This document shows positions 43,900 through 55,307 of a DNA stretch of 64,000 nt, piece by piece (the first letter of the stretch is position 1; every line of letters begins with the position of its first letter). Source of the stretch: Kingdonia uniflora (taxonomy: Eukaryota > Streptophyta > Magnoliopsida > Ranunculales > Circaeasteraceae); assembly GCA_014058105.1 (NCBI GenBank), contig JACGCM010001511.1:2046001-2110000 (forward strand). Direction: 5' to 3'. The position numbers were made by a program, and so were the translations under genes. Below the pieces are notes generated by a model, which saw only the letters and a program-made list of their open reading frames with translations, was not told the origin of the DNA and ran no database searches.

Positions 43900-45570
43900 A
43901 TTTGATAGATATCAATCATGTTACTGTGGTACATATGGTATAAGTAATTTCCCTTGGCTTGATCTTCGACCTGAATTCTGTAGCTACCATTCTTGTATGC
44001 TTCCAGATCGATAATGTACTCATGCATTCTTCTATTTTTGAAAATATATTCCAGCAACCTCTGTAAAGTATAGCAGTAATCAGTTTATAATGATTTACCT
44101 TATGATGCATGTAGTACGATTTACCATTAATCGGTTCCAATTGTTGAGATATACTGTAGAATTTGTCATTTGCCAATAGGGGAAAAATTGAGGTGATCTA
44201 GACATTCATCTTGGGGAGGACCGTCTAGGGTAATAAATTGCCTTTCTGAGATTTGCCTGTGTTTGCCTTAGAATGCTTTTGATCACCCTGGTCTTCCTTT
44301 CGTATACTATTACATTCTATGTTTTGACATTTAGTGGTTAGGACGGCTTTAGTAGATTTATACCTTTTTGTCATCATCCTTTCCAGGTCGACATACCCAT
44401 TGCCCTTGGTAATCATGTCTTCGAAAGTCACAAATTTGTTTAAGAAGAAATGCTCCTTTGCATTGCAATCGAATTGAAGTGCATTTGTAAAAGTAGTAAC
44501 AACTATTTTTTATCAAGATTATCAACTTTTTGTACGAGCTCCCAAAAATTCTTTAGAAAGACCTTGAACATCTCTCCTTGTGGCTGCTTGAGACTAATAA
44601 GAGAATATAAATTCTCTTCCTTGTCTTTATTATGAGCATAAGTTATGACAAAAAACTCATGTTGTTAGTCGAATGTGAGGATATAATCTTTAGGTAGAGA
44701 ATTAAACTAATGTAACGGTTCTGTCTATAGACTTGTTGCAAATAAATGGCATAGAATATGGTTGAGATTTGACTAAAATCCCAGTAAATCATGGAATTGC
44801 TGAATGTGCTCCTTGGGATTAGTGCCCTTGTATTTACGTATCTTTGAAGTATGGAATCCTGCTGATATTTTAATATGAAATAACTCTTTGGTAATCGGAC
44901 TACCTTTCAACTTGGTGAAATTGTCCCTACTGCCTTGAGCTTGAGCTTCAATCAACTCCTTTATATGTTGATCCACATGTTCTTGTGTGACGTACTAATG
45001 TATTACCTGAGTGACATAGCGAGTTTGTCGAGGCCTATGAGTACCTGTGCCCTCGCTTAAGCACTCTCAAGCTAGTATCCTGTGTTGAGGTCGCTGCTCT
45101 TTCTATTGATGTTTGGAAAGCCGGAGACCCCTACTGAGATCGGACTAAGCTTCTCTTCCTAAACAAATTAAAGCTTGTGGTTCATTCTGAAGATTTCTGG
45201 AAATGGCTTTTCTGGTTAATTCTCAAAGTCCTAATCATTCTTGTATAAAAATTCGGGCGTTCGCTGGCAATTGATAACGATTTCAAGTAAGGGAAGGGTG
45301 TTGAGTAACTTGTAAAGCTTGCAAAGCGGTCTACATAATTTTCATTTGTTCTTCATGTCACTTGAATGCTATCAGACGAGCTTGACGCTCGCTTTTGAGC
45401 TCTTTATTGTGGAGCTCATGGTCAAGAACTAACTAATACTCGATCTCATTATGCTTTTCTATCTCGATGTGGAGATTCGCTCGTTATTCAGCCAGCTATT
45501 CAGGTTTAATTGAAAGATCGAGCAGAATTCTTGTTGTCGATCGCTTGGAAGTGACCATGATTGAAAATGG
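43900..45570 (-). pseudogene. Element B gag
   Basis: The minus strand starts near 45560 (MVTSKRSTTR-like) with a coiled-coil-like part. It continues through MDQHIKELIEAQAQGSRDN (44976) and SKIRKYKGTNPKEHIQQFH, then MITKGNGYVDLERMMTKRY (44416), and a His/Cys patch YYMHHKVNHYK near 44110. It aligns with the gag of A. Many stops. Confidence 0.75.
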
Positions 45571-45616
45571 ATAGTGGAGTAAATATATGCCTTAGGATAT
45601 TGCGAAAATGTCTTCT

Positions 45617-45636
45617 TTCCTACAAACGGCACCAAA
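45617..45636 (-). other. Primer-binding site of element B
   Basis: Directly inside the 5' LTR the minus strand reads TTTGGTGCCGTTTGTAGGAA, close to the GGCGCCGTCTGTGGGAA-type site of Tat elements. Confidence 0.7.
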
Positions 45637-46193
45637 TCTAATGGCCTAATTCTGTAGCTCGAAATTAGAGCTTACACCAAAGATACCTGTAACAAGAATT
45701 AATATAATACAATAAATGACACTGGTAATTTAGAGTGAAAAACCTTTGAATAGCTAAGAAGCCACGACCATGAGTTGAGAATTAAGTAACTGTAACTTTT
45801 ATTGCTTGAGGCTGATATCTTATTACAAGTGATCTCTTGAGATAAAAATACTTGATCTTGAAAGATATGAATTCTTGTAGCTTTTGAATATACAAATTCT
45901 GGTCCTTATCTTTTCTAGAACTTTTCCTTTAAATAAACCTTACCTGTAGCTCGTTATCATGTAGAAGTACATTCTCCTGAAAAAGAGGTAAATGGTAGTT
46001 GAATGTGTAATTGCTAGTTCATGAGGGACAGGAGTCTTTGACTTGTTCATATTTTGCTGTAGTGGTCGATCTAGGTTCTTTATCAGTTCTTGGTCTAGGT
46101 GTCAATGCTAATTGTACATGTTACGTGTATAATGTGTGAGTCTGATATTGAGGTACTTCGCGTTTGGACTAGGTCGAGGGATAGGTCCCTATA
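45637..46193 (-). repeat. 5' LTR of element B
   Basis: 557 bp, TCTAATGGCC...GTCCCTATA, followed by TTTAC (46194-46198) and unrelated DNA. Confidence 0.87.
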
Positions 46194-46582
46194 TTTACAT
46201 TTTGGCAATCATAAAAGCTACTACCAAAGAATATATGGTCTCATGTATATATTCTTTTAATCATGTTAGAAAAATGGAAGCTTTATAGGGTTAACTTCAA
46301 AATATGAACACTACTATCAACTTGCCGTGGCTGATTCCTGGAGATTTTATATCTTTAAAGTGAGGGAGAAATACTACTATTAAGAAATACATTACAAACA
46401 AAATTTAATTTTGCGGATATGAAATTGAAGGGTAATAAATTCTCCAGGACAACTATCAATATGATTCTTATAGGATAATCTCAAAATTGGATAGAGCTAT
46501 CATACTAGAAGATTGGATAAATATCCCCGTTTCATGTAAAGATAAATTTGTGGCCTATGGATTTTCAGTTCATGGTCTATAG
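46194..46582. other. Target-site copy of element B and unassigned DNA up to element D
   Basis: TTTAC at 46194-46198 is the right target duplication of B. The remaining 380 bp contain no recognisable gene. A coding-like patch near 46424 (MKLKGNKFSRTTINMILIG) is not assignable. Confidence 0.5.
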
Positions 46583-47096
46583 TGTAAGGGTTTAATTTCG
46601 TAACTCAAATGGATCTAACGCCAAATCTACCTGTGACTCAAATATAAGAATATAAAATATAAATTGACACAGGTGCTTTAGCGTGAAAACGTCTAAATAG
46701 GTAAAAACCACGACCTCAGTCTGAGGGTTTAGTAAAAGAGTTTTATTGCTTTAGATTGATATCTTTAGATTACAACTTTAGATCTTTTGAGCTAGAAAAT
46801 CTTAGCCCCTTTCTCCTCAGTATTTTATCCTTTTTATAGACCTTATTATCAGTTCATTTTTGTGTGTTATCATGTTCTCCTAGAATAAGGGAAAGTGGGA
46901 GTTAATCCAGTAACTGCTAGTTCGTGGGAGACAGGTGTTTTTGACTCATTATATTTTTCTTAGAGTGCTCGATCCATGTATTTCTTCAATTTGTGGTCCA
47001 GGTGTCACTGTTAACGGTCTATGTCACGTATATTTTACGTAAGCCTGGTATGGTACTAGTTCAATGTTATCTCAGCTCAAGGGATAGATCCCTACA
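46583..47096 (-). repeat. 3' LTR of element D
   Basis: 514 bp, TGTAAGGGTT...GATCCCTACA, followed by the polypurine tract complement ATCGCCCCCTTT. It is shorter than the other LTRs here and clearly more diverged from A and C. Confidence 0.85.
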
Positions 47097-47503
47097 ATCG
47101 CCCCCTTTAAACTAAAGGCACGAGTGTCTTTAGTTGATAATTTTTAATCGAGCTTGTTATTGGAATGTAAATAGGTTACCTGATACTGGAAATGATGGAT
47201 TTTACTGATGTGGATATCTTCTTCTAGGAATTGAAAAACACTGTCGGAGGCTGGACTGCTGTAATAATGTGACTGTTGTAATTGGATTTTGGGTTTCCTA
47301 GAAACTCTTTCTTGTAATAATGATTGTATTACAAATCCTTCTTTCTATTGAATGCAGTCTCTATAAGTACTACTGTAGGTTAAGTGATGATTATTATTCT
47401 GTAAGTGCACATGTCGCTTTAAATTTTCTTCAAGTGTTATTCTCTATTTCACTATAATTGAACAATAGTGACCACCAGATACTAAGCATACGAGGCTTCA
47501 GTT

Positions 47504-47779
47504 TTGATATTTTGGTACCCATGCCAGTCCCTTAACCTTCCATATCCCCTCCCGGTCCATCCTACCTACCATAGTATGACTATCGCTGAGGTGAGGAGGC
47601 TGGCGAGAACTATTATCAAATCGTCCGCTTATATTATTATGTTACAACAGGGTTGCAACGTTGGGCCAGTCTTTGTCTGCTTGAAGAGGAGGCCATTGAT
47701 GAGGAGGACAAGGCGACGTGCGTTCGAGCAAGGAAGCCACGATACTATTGTGCATGTGAATGGTTTTCCTAAAAACTAA
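47504..47779 (+). pseudogene. Antisense extra gene, leader ORF, element D
   Basis: 91-codon frame whose position, just inside the 3' LTR, matches the leader of A, B and C. The pattern P-x-x-P-T-Y-H-S then E-rich is recognisable (PVHPTYHSMTIAEVRR), but the start ATG of the homologous frame (47521) is followed by a stop. The nested LINE begins shortly after. Confidence 0.4.
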
Positions 47780-47794
47780 TTTGTATTTGTGCTC
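47780..47794. repeat. LINE target-site duplication, left
   Basis: TTTGTGCTC (47786-47794) compares with TTTGTACTC (53552-53560) at the other end, one difference. The similarity extends further outward with mismatches. Confidence 0.6.
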
Positions 47795-47819
47795 TGTATT
47801 TTCTTTTCCTGTTATTATT

Positions 47820-47860
47820 ATTTTATTTTATTTTATTTTTGCATAAATATGGTTTTTATT
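47820..47860 (-). repeat. LINE A-rich 3' tail
   Basis: The plus strand TTATTATTATTTTATTTTATTTTA corresponds to a TAAAA-type tail of the minus-strand LINE, next to the left target duplication. Confidence 0.7.
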
Positions 47861-47953
47861 TAAATAGACAAGAAAAAAAAGAAGGGGACTTAATGCCTGA
47901 CCTCCGAGCAGTACATGTGCCTCAATGTCTGATAGCCGCAACCCCTAATTTTT

Positions 47954-48295
47954 CTAGAAAATAGGAGGCTTGTATTTGTCTATGCAGTGCAACAACAGAT
48001 CAGAACAAGAGGTTCTGTTGTGTACTCCAAACTTGGAAAAACCATCAGCGGACCCGTTCCCTTCTTTGTACGTGTGCACCATGATGATTTGGAGCTCCTG
48101 GCTGAGTTGAAGGATCATCTTCCATATGGCTTGAAACTTGCTGGGGTAGAGACGCATCTGTTTGTACCAGTTGACTATGACCTCAGCATCCATTTCATCC
48201 ACGAGTGGATAGCAGTGGTTTTCTTTGTAGAGTCTGATGCCATGCAGGGGCCCATATAGTTTAGCTGTCATGTTCGTGCCAATTCCTAGTGCCAT
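47954..48295 (-). pseudogene. LINE ORF2 C-terminal RNase H-like domain
   Basis: 113 codons: TNMTAKLYGPLHGIRLYKE, then LVDEMDAEVIVNWYKQ, then HTYKEGNGSADGFSKFG. The A-E-L-x-x-L-x-x-G-L, E-x-D-A/S and E-G-N-x-x-A-D motifs are those of the RVT_3 RNase H found at the end of plant LINE ORF2. It is disconnected from the rest of ORF2 by frameshifts. Confidence 0.8.
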
Positions 48296-48649
48296 GCTGT
48301 AACTGAGTTACATCCCTCCATGTGAATTGCGTATGATACCTCCAGCCCCAGAGAAACCAATGCTCAGAGAGGATCAGTCAGTGTTCAGTTTAAGCCACCC
48401 TGGTGGTGGTGCTTGCCATTTTACCAATATACTTGCTTTATGCTTTATTTGAAGCGTGTGCACTCGGAGTACCTGCAGAGAGACTGTGTCCCCAAAGTTG
48501 TCGTTTTGAGTTACTTTTGTTTTAGCCATGTGATCCTGAAGCCATCAGCATGTTTTGGTGGTAATCACGTGGGCATTCATGGGCATGTCGTCGAACCGAT
48601 GTTTGTACAGCGCTTTTCATAATTCCTAGCTTATGACAGTCAGGAGAGC

Positions 48650-49347
48650 CCCTTTAATGATACCCATTTGTGTACTCTGGTTACCTACCAACAACCAAAC
48701 CCCTTACCGTGCCCAAAAACTTTTAGCCGAAACGTTGCGAACCCCACATACGTGCGCAAAAAACTGCCAAACTTGTTATGCTATCTCTCCTTTAACGAGT
48801 AAGTGGTTCAGCATTTCGATGCCACCCAAGCGGCAATAACTATATCAGGAAACAAATAGGAGTCATTCCTGCAGGAAAGCATCCACCATCAGGACCTTCT
48901 TAAACGTTTTCCAGCTGATGACCTAAATTTTAGAGGGGATTATCTTGTACCAAATCCAATCCATACGGCATTGTGTTTCCGCAGTCCCTCTTTAGAACTG
49001 CTAAACGGGTTTTACCATGAAGCTACCACTTTTAGAAGGGCCCCATAACGGTGCAGGTGCTGCCATTTCTAGTTTGCGCCATTCACAATGATTTCTTTTA
49101 CCATGATTTCTTGGTTGTATTCTATATTCAGCAGATCAGCGAGGCTGCCTTCCCCAGTCCAGTCGTCCATCCAGAATCTGCAAGTTCCTGAACCCAGACT
49201 CCATACAGTGTTAGCATGAACTATTTCAAGCTGATTTCGAATGCCTGTCCACAAGGTAGAGGTGCTTGATCGAAGCCGAGAGAAGTCATCGTTGATGGTG
49301 TACTTGCTTTGTAGAATTCGAGTCCAGAATGTATTGGCATGGAGCAC
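48650..49347 (-). pseudogene. LINE ORF2 zf-RVT region
   Basis: The frame 49347-49069 reads MLHANTFWTRILQSKYTIN, then WTGIRNQLEIVHANTVWSLG and SGTCRFWMDDWTGEGSL. This is the segment between reverse transcriptase and the zinc-binding zf-RVT motif in plant LINEs (compare G-x-x-x-x-F-W-x-D-x-W). The Cys/His part further downstream is degraded. Confidence 0.7.
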
Positions 49348-49559
49348 ATTCCCACATTTCTTGAGCTATAAGCAATATTTGACATCGTCAAGTTTTAGAA
49401 AGACAAATGTCATTACATTAGACCCAATTTTGTTTGTTTTTACACTCAAACTTTCCCTAGAAGAAATTGGATAACATACTCTCCAGTTTTTGAAGGATGG
49501 ATTTCAGAACGGTGATGCAGGCTAGGAGATGTATTGGTATGGAGTTCAAAACGTGTTTA

Positions 49560-51158
49560 TCAGAATGAGTTTTTTGCCTTATGATAGGAGCTTACTGTGC
49601 CATCCTTTAATTCATTGTTGTACCTTAGTGAGTAGCGCCACAAAATGAGAGTGTTGTACCTTACAATAGCTAATGGGCATCCCCAGATAGAGCATAGGAA
49701 AGAACCAGTGATAGAACCCACTAGTGGCTTGTATGATTTGTTTCCAAGCAACAGTTGTATTGTGGTGCACATAGACACCACTTTCTTTTTGCTCACCAAC
49801 TGCCTTGAGAAAGCTTCATATCTGTCCATAAACATCAGTAGCCCCTTGAGTGAGGATTGACTTTCATTAAGGAATACTAAAAAGTCATATGCATACAGCA
49901 GATGTGTGATCGGAAGACAGCTCCGGGATGATTTGAAGTACCCAATCTTCCCACCTACAAAACACTTCGTCAACCCCTTGGAGAGTACTTCTTCTGGGAT
50001 GATAAATAGCAAAGGTGAGAGAGGGTCCCCTTGCCGAAGGACTCCAGAGGATTTGAAAAAGCCCTTGAAGACTCCCTTTTGTACCACCGAGAACCAGAAT
50101 GTATTAACACAGTGAGAAATGAGGTTTTCACATGCACAGCTAAACCCAAATTTACCAAGAACCATCCTGAGAAATCTCCAGTCCAATCGGTCATACGCCT
50201 TGGCCATGTATACCTTTATCATAACGTTATTACCCCGGACCTTTCTATGTATGTCCCCCACCATTTCTTTGGAGAGAGTGATAGTATCGTTGATTCCTTG
50301 CCTTGTATATATGCTCCCTGATTTCTCGATATCATCTTGTAAAATAGTGCACTCAATCTTGTAGCAATGATATGAGAGAAAAATCATATAGACCACCGAA
50401 CATAAACTGATTTGCCGGCAGTCTCTCAACGTTGTAAGCGTCTCGACCTTTGGGATTAGGGTCAGGAAGGTGGCAATATAGAATTTGGAAAGATGAGCTC
50501 CATTGAAGAATTCTTTGGCCGCTCCATGTAAGTCGTCCTTAATGATGCCCCAACATGTGGTAATGAAATTGGTGGAAAAACTGTCGCTACCGGGAGCGCT
50601 GTCAACGGGTATACTGAAAGCACTATCTTTTAACTCCTCCATAGTTGGTGGTGTGCTAATGCAGTTACTCTCTTCCTCTATAATAACAGCAAGGATGCAG
50701 TTCAGTAGGTCCCGATCTGGCTGGGTCGGAGATGCATTTAGCACATCCTTGTAGTAGGAGATAGCTACTTCATGGATCAACCCAATATCTTGCGTGAGGG
50801 TACCGTCTGTCATTGTGAAATTTGAGATAAAGTACCTTTTGCGATTAATCTGAGTGACCATGTGAAAGAACTGGGTATTCGCATCCCCTGCTTGAATCCA
50901 CTTCACCTGTGACTGTTCCTTCCAAAAGAACTCCTCTTTGTGTAACATATCAGCATATTCTCTTTGCACATTGCTAAGATCCACACTAACCTGTTGGTCC
51001 CAACCACATTGTAATAGGAAGTCCAGCTCCGTAATTTTATCATCAAGCAACTTGATGTTTTGCATAACAATTCCACAAACTGACATATTCCACTCCCGCA
51101 AGGCCGCCTTGACTTCTTTTAGTTTGTACACAAATGAAGAGAGGAAGTTTCCAAACAC
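49560..51158 (-). pseudogene. LINE ORF2 reverse transcriptase
   Basis: The longest open frame in the window (532 codons). Visible parts: the linker with KEEFFWKEQSQVKWIQAGDA and NTQFFH; the RT start VDSAPGSDSFSTNF; motif A read as KVYMAKAYDRLDW; GVLRQGDPLSPLLFII; and motif C read as LLYAYDFLVFLN. In active LINEs motif A has Asp where this has Tyr (K-x-D-M), and motif C is Y-A-D-D, so two catalytic Asp have become Tyr. It cannot polymerise despite the long frame. It is joined upstream to endonuclease pieces in other frames. Confidence 0.9.
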
Positions 51159-51377
51159 CCCCGATGGCCAAGTATCTTAGATGAGCTGAAGGAACGTGGT
51201 GTGAGTCGTCCACATTTTCAAAAATCTAAATTGTCTAGGGCTTTGATAAGCATTTCACATGAATGTTAAGAGAAGGGGGGAGTGATATGAACAAACCCGT
51301 GTGAGGTGGCTGATCTTGTGTACCGAAAACCCGGTCATGAACGCAGCATTGATGAGTGTTCTATCCAGTCATGCCCA

Positions 51378-52043
51378 CTACCGAGACCTGCCGTGATGAT
51401 TGCTGCACCCAGTGTATCTCGAACCCAAGAAACCAATATCCATTAACCCTGCAGCTTGTATCATATCTTCAAATTCTGCAACGTCTCTGTGGCTTATTCT
51501 TCGACAACCAGGTCTCTCAGTTTCATATCGGATAGTGTTAAAATCCCCCAATACACGCCAAGGCGATGTAATGTTCTGGGCAAGCAAAAAAATGTCATCC
51601 CACAGTGGTCGGCATTCAATACTCGTGCATTTAGCATAAACAATAGTCACTAGGGCATTCCAGTCGTTGTTTAGCACTATCTTGTAGTGAATAAATTGAT
51701 TAGTAGCAGATATAAGCGTTACCTCATTATCATGTTTCCAGAAAATTCATATTTTACCATTCTGGTCTTGATTTGACAGAAACGAATTGCACTTTATTCG
51801 ACTACATATGCTACCAACATGCGAGACATCTAAAAAAGGTTCTAACAGAACTACAATGGAGATGTTGTGGAGTTTAATGATCTTTTTTAGATGGTTTATT
51901 GTCTTAGCATTGCCAATGGCCCTGTAATTCCAAACTAGTAGCGGTCCGTCAACCATAGAACTAGTAGGGGGTTGCCGAGCACACTTGCTCCTTGTGACCA
52001 TGCTTAGTGGCATCCTTTGTGGCTTTGATCGTACTTTCTGCAT
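51378..52043 (-). pseudogene. LINE ORF2 endonuclease
   Basis: Two frames: 52043-51747 (LLVWNYRAIGNAKTINHLK, then VVLLEPFLDVSHVGSICSR) and 51677-51378 (VYAKCTSIECRPLWDDIFL, then PWRVLGDFNTIRYETERPG). The W-N-x-R-x-I-G-N, E-P and G-D-F-N motifs mark the apurinic-type endonuclease that nicks target DNA in L1-type elements. Broken between the two frames. Confidence 0.85.
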
Positions 52044-52099
52044 CAGAGTCTAATCTTTATAAATTGCCCCAACGTAGTACCCAATGTTAGAGTGAAATC

Positions 52100-53338
52100 C
52101 TCATTCAAACTCGGTGCTGCAGGCCACAACAAGCTCGCCGTCAGACACAAGACATTAAATGATCTTGTTTGCCACCGTAACTATTGGACCTACTTCCTTC
52201 GCTCTACACAATATGCTATCATTCATCGTTGTAACCGCAGCGTCCATAATATGCGCCTTCTCCCTGGTTGTGGAAGTTGCTCTGTTAACTCAGTAGGTAA
52301 AGCAGCGATAGCCCCCACCTGTTGCTATAGCCCTGTACCCAAAAGTTGTTCGCCGTCGAAGGACTCGGTGTTACCAGTTTTACCCAACGCAGTTGTTGCA
52401 CTGTGGAGTAGAGTGCCATTCTGAACTGGAGGCTTTGGATGATTGTTAGCAGGCTTCACAGGTCTTGTTTTGCCTTGGCAAAACTCCTCCCTCTTGTCGG
52501 TTATGACTATAGGGTGAATCTTAGTGCAGCTTGTTTTGTTGCGGCCTAGCAGGCAGCAATGTAAATAGAACTGCCGAAGCCGTTTATATATCATAGCTTG
52601 CTCCAAGATGCAAGATTTAGTGAGAGCAAGCCCCACTTTCAAAAGAAGGTCCTTCGTGAGATTGATCTCGACACAAACCCTCGCAGTACGAGGTCGGCTC
52701 AGGCTCAGCGTTATCGTATCTGTGATAAGGTATTTACCAACAAGACCAGCCAATTCCTTGACTATCCCATTGCTTTGAAGATGAAGCTTAAGACCTGGGA
52801 ACTAAACCCAAACCAGAGCAAACGGAAAGTCTTTCTTGGGGTCAAAATCAACCGTCCAACGAGCTAGCTTGAAAAAGAAACCTTTGATTTGTCTCGACCT
52901 TCTCGAGAGAGCTCTTGTGACATCTCTTTCCGATGTCATCCGCACCATAATATGCTTTAAGTCAAGAACTGCGACCTTCGAAACTTCCTGGAGACCCCAG
53001 TTGGAGTCAATGTTCCTTGCAATGATCTTTAATTGTGGTTTTCCAGCTGGTAAGATCATAATGAGTGTTGTGGTTAAAGCTACTACCGCTTTGGCAAGAT
53101 CCGAGGGTGAGAAGGAGATCACGGGCATCCCATCATTCGATGAGACCCGAGTGTCAGGTTTGAACTCATCGAGAGCTGGCTTTACCACTTGCGAGGCAAC
53201 ACTAGCAAAAGAGGGTTGAACGAAGGGAGGGGCAGTCGAAGCAAAGGCGAGATGTACGGGGGAGATCAACGGTAGGATATAAGATGCAGCCGGTGGGGTA
53301 AGGATTGCATGAGTGCTCAAAGAGGAACTCGAAGCCAT
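52100..53338 (-). pseudogene. LINE ORF1 (DUF4283 and zinc-knuckle protein)
   Basis: Starts MASSSSLSTHAILTPP (53338), which follows a pyrimidine-rich leader and is the only well-placed Met. A DUF4283 RNA-binding-type domain follows (GMPVISFSPSDLAKAVVAL, NWGLQEVSKVAVLDLKHIM, FPFALVWV). After a frameshift, the second frame (52753-52325) has RVCVEINLTKDL and the zinc-knuckle region FYLHCCLLGRNKTSC, where the first Cys and the His appear replaced by Tyr and Arg. ORF1 packages LINE RNA. Confidence 0.8.
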
Positions 53339-53545
53339 CGAAGAGAGAGGAAAGGGAAGAGAGAAATGGAATAAAAGAATTGAAAATCAAATTCAAAAGG
53401 AGAACGAGACAGCCACAGAGAAGGAGAATTAAATAAAAGATTTAATTCCAAAGCCATGAGATAGAAGAAACCCTAGCTAGGAACGGCTAGGGTTAGGGTT
53501 ACAAAGAAGATAAACGACTCTCATCCGCCAGCGCTTCCTCTTTTC

Positions 53546-53560
53546 TTGTTGTTTGTACTC
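53546..53560. repeat. LINE target-site duplication, right
   Basis: Contains TTTGTACTC (53552-53560), matching TTTGTGCTC at 47786-47794. Confidence 0.6.
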
Positions 53561-53924
53561 AATTTTTTTAAGAAAAATAAATTGAATTTCTTGAACTGAA
53601 AGTGTTAAATCTGTTGAAGTGAATATGCTTTGTTAATTATGAAGCCCTGTGTATCAAACTTATGAAAATATTAAGTTCGTATAATAATGATAACTATGCA
53701 CCGCTTGAAGTGATTGTGATTGAATATTTGTAAAGAATTGACCAATAATTAGGTATTAATCGAGTTGAGTATGACAGATAAAAATTATTGTTTGTTAGGG
53801 TGGATAACTTTGACAGCATGGAGTATTATTAATTAGTATCTTCATAACTAAATAGATGGATTTGTTATTATCATATTCGTACTATAAATAGGTGGGTGTA
53901 TATGAAAATATTGAATAAACAATT

Positions 53925-54280
53925 ATGGTAAGGACTCGTTCTTATAGGGCTCGTTACGTAAGTGAGGGGCATTTGGCAATAAAAGAGGCTAAAGTTAGTG
54001 AACGGTTGTTTGGTCATCTTGGGTATAACGTCGAGCTGCCTCTATCTGTGTTGCAGCTTGAATATTTAACTACAAGGAAAAGATAAATCGAGCTGGATTG
54101 ACATTTTTTGTGTGATATTTTTAGATATGATAAGTGATCCTGAAGCTCGATAGAATGTTATAAGAGAGATTGCTCTGGATGAGATAGTTGATGAAGATGA
54201 GATGATTACTGGTGGCGAGGTGATTTGATGTAGAGATATAGGTCATTTAGGATGTTTTAGGCGTAATTACCTTTGAGAGC
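53925..54280 (+). pseudogene. Antisense extra gene, MVRTRS block, element D
   Basis: Reads MVRTRSYRARYVSEGHLAI, then KEAKVSERLFGHLGYNVEL and PLSVLQLEYLTTRKR before a stop. It matches 59369-59658 of element C and 21717 of A. The following block to about 54280 aligns in another frame (EIALDEIVDEDEMITGGEV). Confidence 0.6.
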
Positions 54281-54498
54281 TCTTAAATATTGTTGGTCGA
54301 AATAATGGAAATAAAAATTGTGGCTTGACTTGTTGCAGTCATCCTCTTAATGTGTAAATTTTGTTTGGATATTTTTGGAAACTTGAATTATGTTAGCATT
54401 GGTAGTACCGTTGATAGTAGTATTAATAGATTTTGTGTTAGTAAGATTTTCATATTTTGTAAGTCCAGAGAAAGGATTGTAGTTGTAGTTCAATTATA

Positions 54499-54717
54499 TT
54501 GTGTAGATGTGGGATTTGGAGTGGTCTGAGAGGAGGAGGATTTGGAGTGAGAAATGCGTATTTAATGATAGACGTGGTGGTAATGATGAAAGAATGTATC
54601 TTCCAAAAAAAATATGACTGGACTGATAGGAATAGTAGAAGAGACGTCTCAGTTGAAAAGACGAGGGCGACTTATACGAATCTCCATTATTGTCAGCGGC
54701 TTAAAAAAAATCTATAA
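54499..54717 (+). pseudogene. Antisense extra gene, basic block, element D
   Basis: 72 codons including YDWTDRNSRRDVSVEKTRATY, the counterpart of the MSVGWSK block of C. The start is altered and the Ser-rich tail is lost. Confidence 0.45.
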
Positions 54718-55307
54718 ATACCTCCTTTTCATCTTTAATTTTTTTTAAGAAAAATAGAGAGAGGAATATCTAGAGAAAGAGAGAAAAAAAATTGATTTCA
54801 AAGTTTAAGTTGAGAAAAACCTAGAGTTAAATCAACGTATTCAGAGGGTGAAGGATATTTTAATCTTTAAGGAGGAGAAAAATTGCCTGTAAGTGGAATC
54901 TATTATGAAAAGGAAGGGTTTGTTGTGCCAGATTCATCTTCTGCCATTGGAGATTAGTATTCTATGAATGATTTTCTTACTTTTATGTAGATTTGAATTT
55001 TTTTATGTTTTGGATGATTCCTTCTATTTTATATTTTTCACATTTTGAATGTTTGCTATATTGGGAAATTATTTGTGCTGTACTATTTGGAGAAAATTGT
55101 GGTTGAAATGTGTTGTTTTGTTTGTTATTGTGAAAAGTAATGTAGAGATGTCAAAATAATATAATGTATAGTTTTTGTTTTATCTGAACCATAAAATCAA
55201 GTAAGGATATAGAAATTGACTAAAATACCTAGCCCCTTAAGTAGATGTAGATGCGTGTAAAAGAACTAACAAATAGACATCCATCTTTGTTGAGATCTTC
55301 GTTCAAG

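Larger units (their letters stand above)
36187..46193 (-). mobile_element. Element B: Tat-type Ty3/gypsy retrotransposon
   Basis: A 10.0-kb copy on the minus strand, LTR to LTR, not interrupted by other elements. The 3' LTR is 36187-36751 and the 5' LTR 45637-46193 (565 and 557 bp). It has the same plan as element A but lacks the tandem repeats and the whole coiled-coil part of the antisense gene: the Transposase_28-like domain (to about 40010) runs almost directly into the integrase end (about 40040). That is an internal deletion of more than 3 kb compared with A. All pol frames are broken. Confidence 0.87.
47795..53545 (-). mobile_element. Full-length but dead LINE (L1-type) nested in element D
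   Basis: About 5.75 kb on the minus strand. The 5' end near 53545 is followed by a leader, ORF1 (from 53338), ORF2 with endonuclease, reverse transcriptase, zf-RVT and RNase H, and a short A/TAAAA-rich tail at 47800-47845. Imperfect direct repeats (TTTGTGCTC/TTTGTACTC) flank it. The presence of ORF1 and the leader shows that it is not 5'-truncated, which is uncommon for LINEs. Frameshifts, stops and lost catalytic residues make it inactive. Confidence 0.85.

Noticed and set aside
45637..47096. LTRs at 45637 and 46583 as a pair around a mini-element
   Set aside because: Same logic: 45637 is the outer 5' LTR of B, and 46583 is the 3' LTR of D. Their lengths (557 and 514 bp) and sequence differ.
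47820..47860. TTTTA repeat as an independent microsatellite
   Set aside because: Best explained as the A-rich tail of the minus-strand LINE beside its target duplication.
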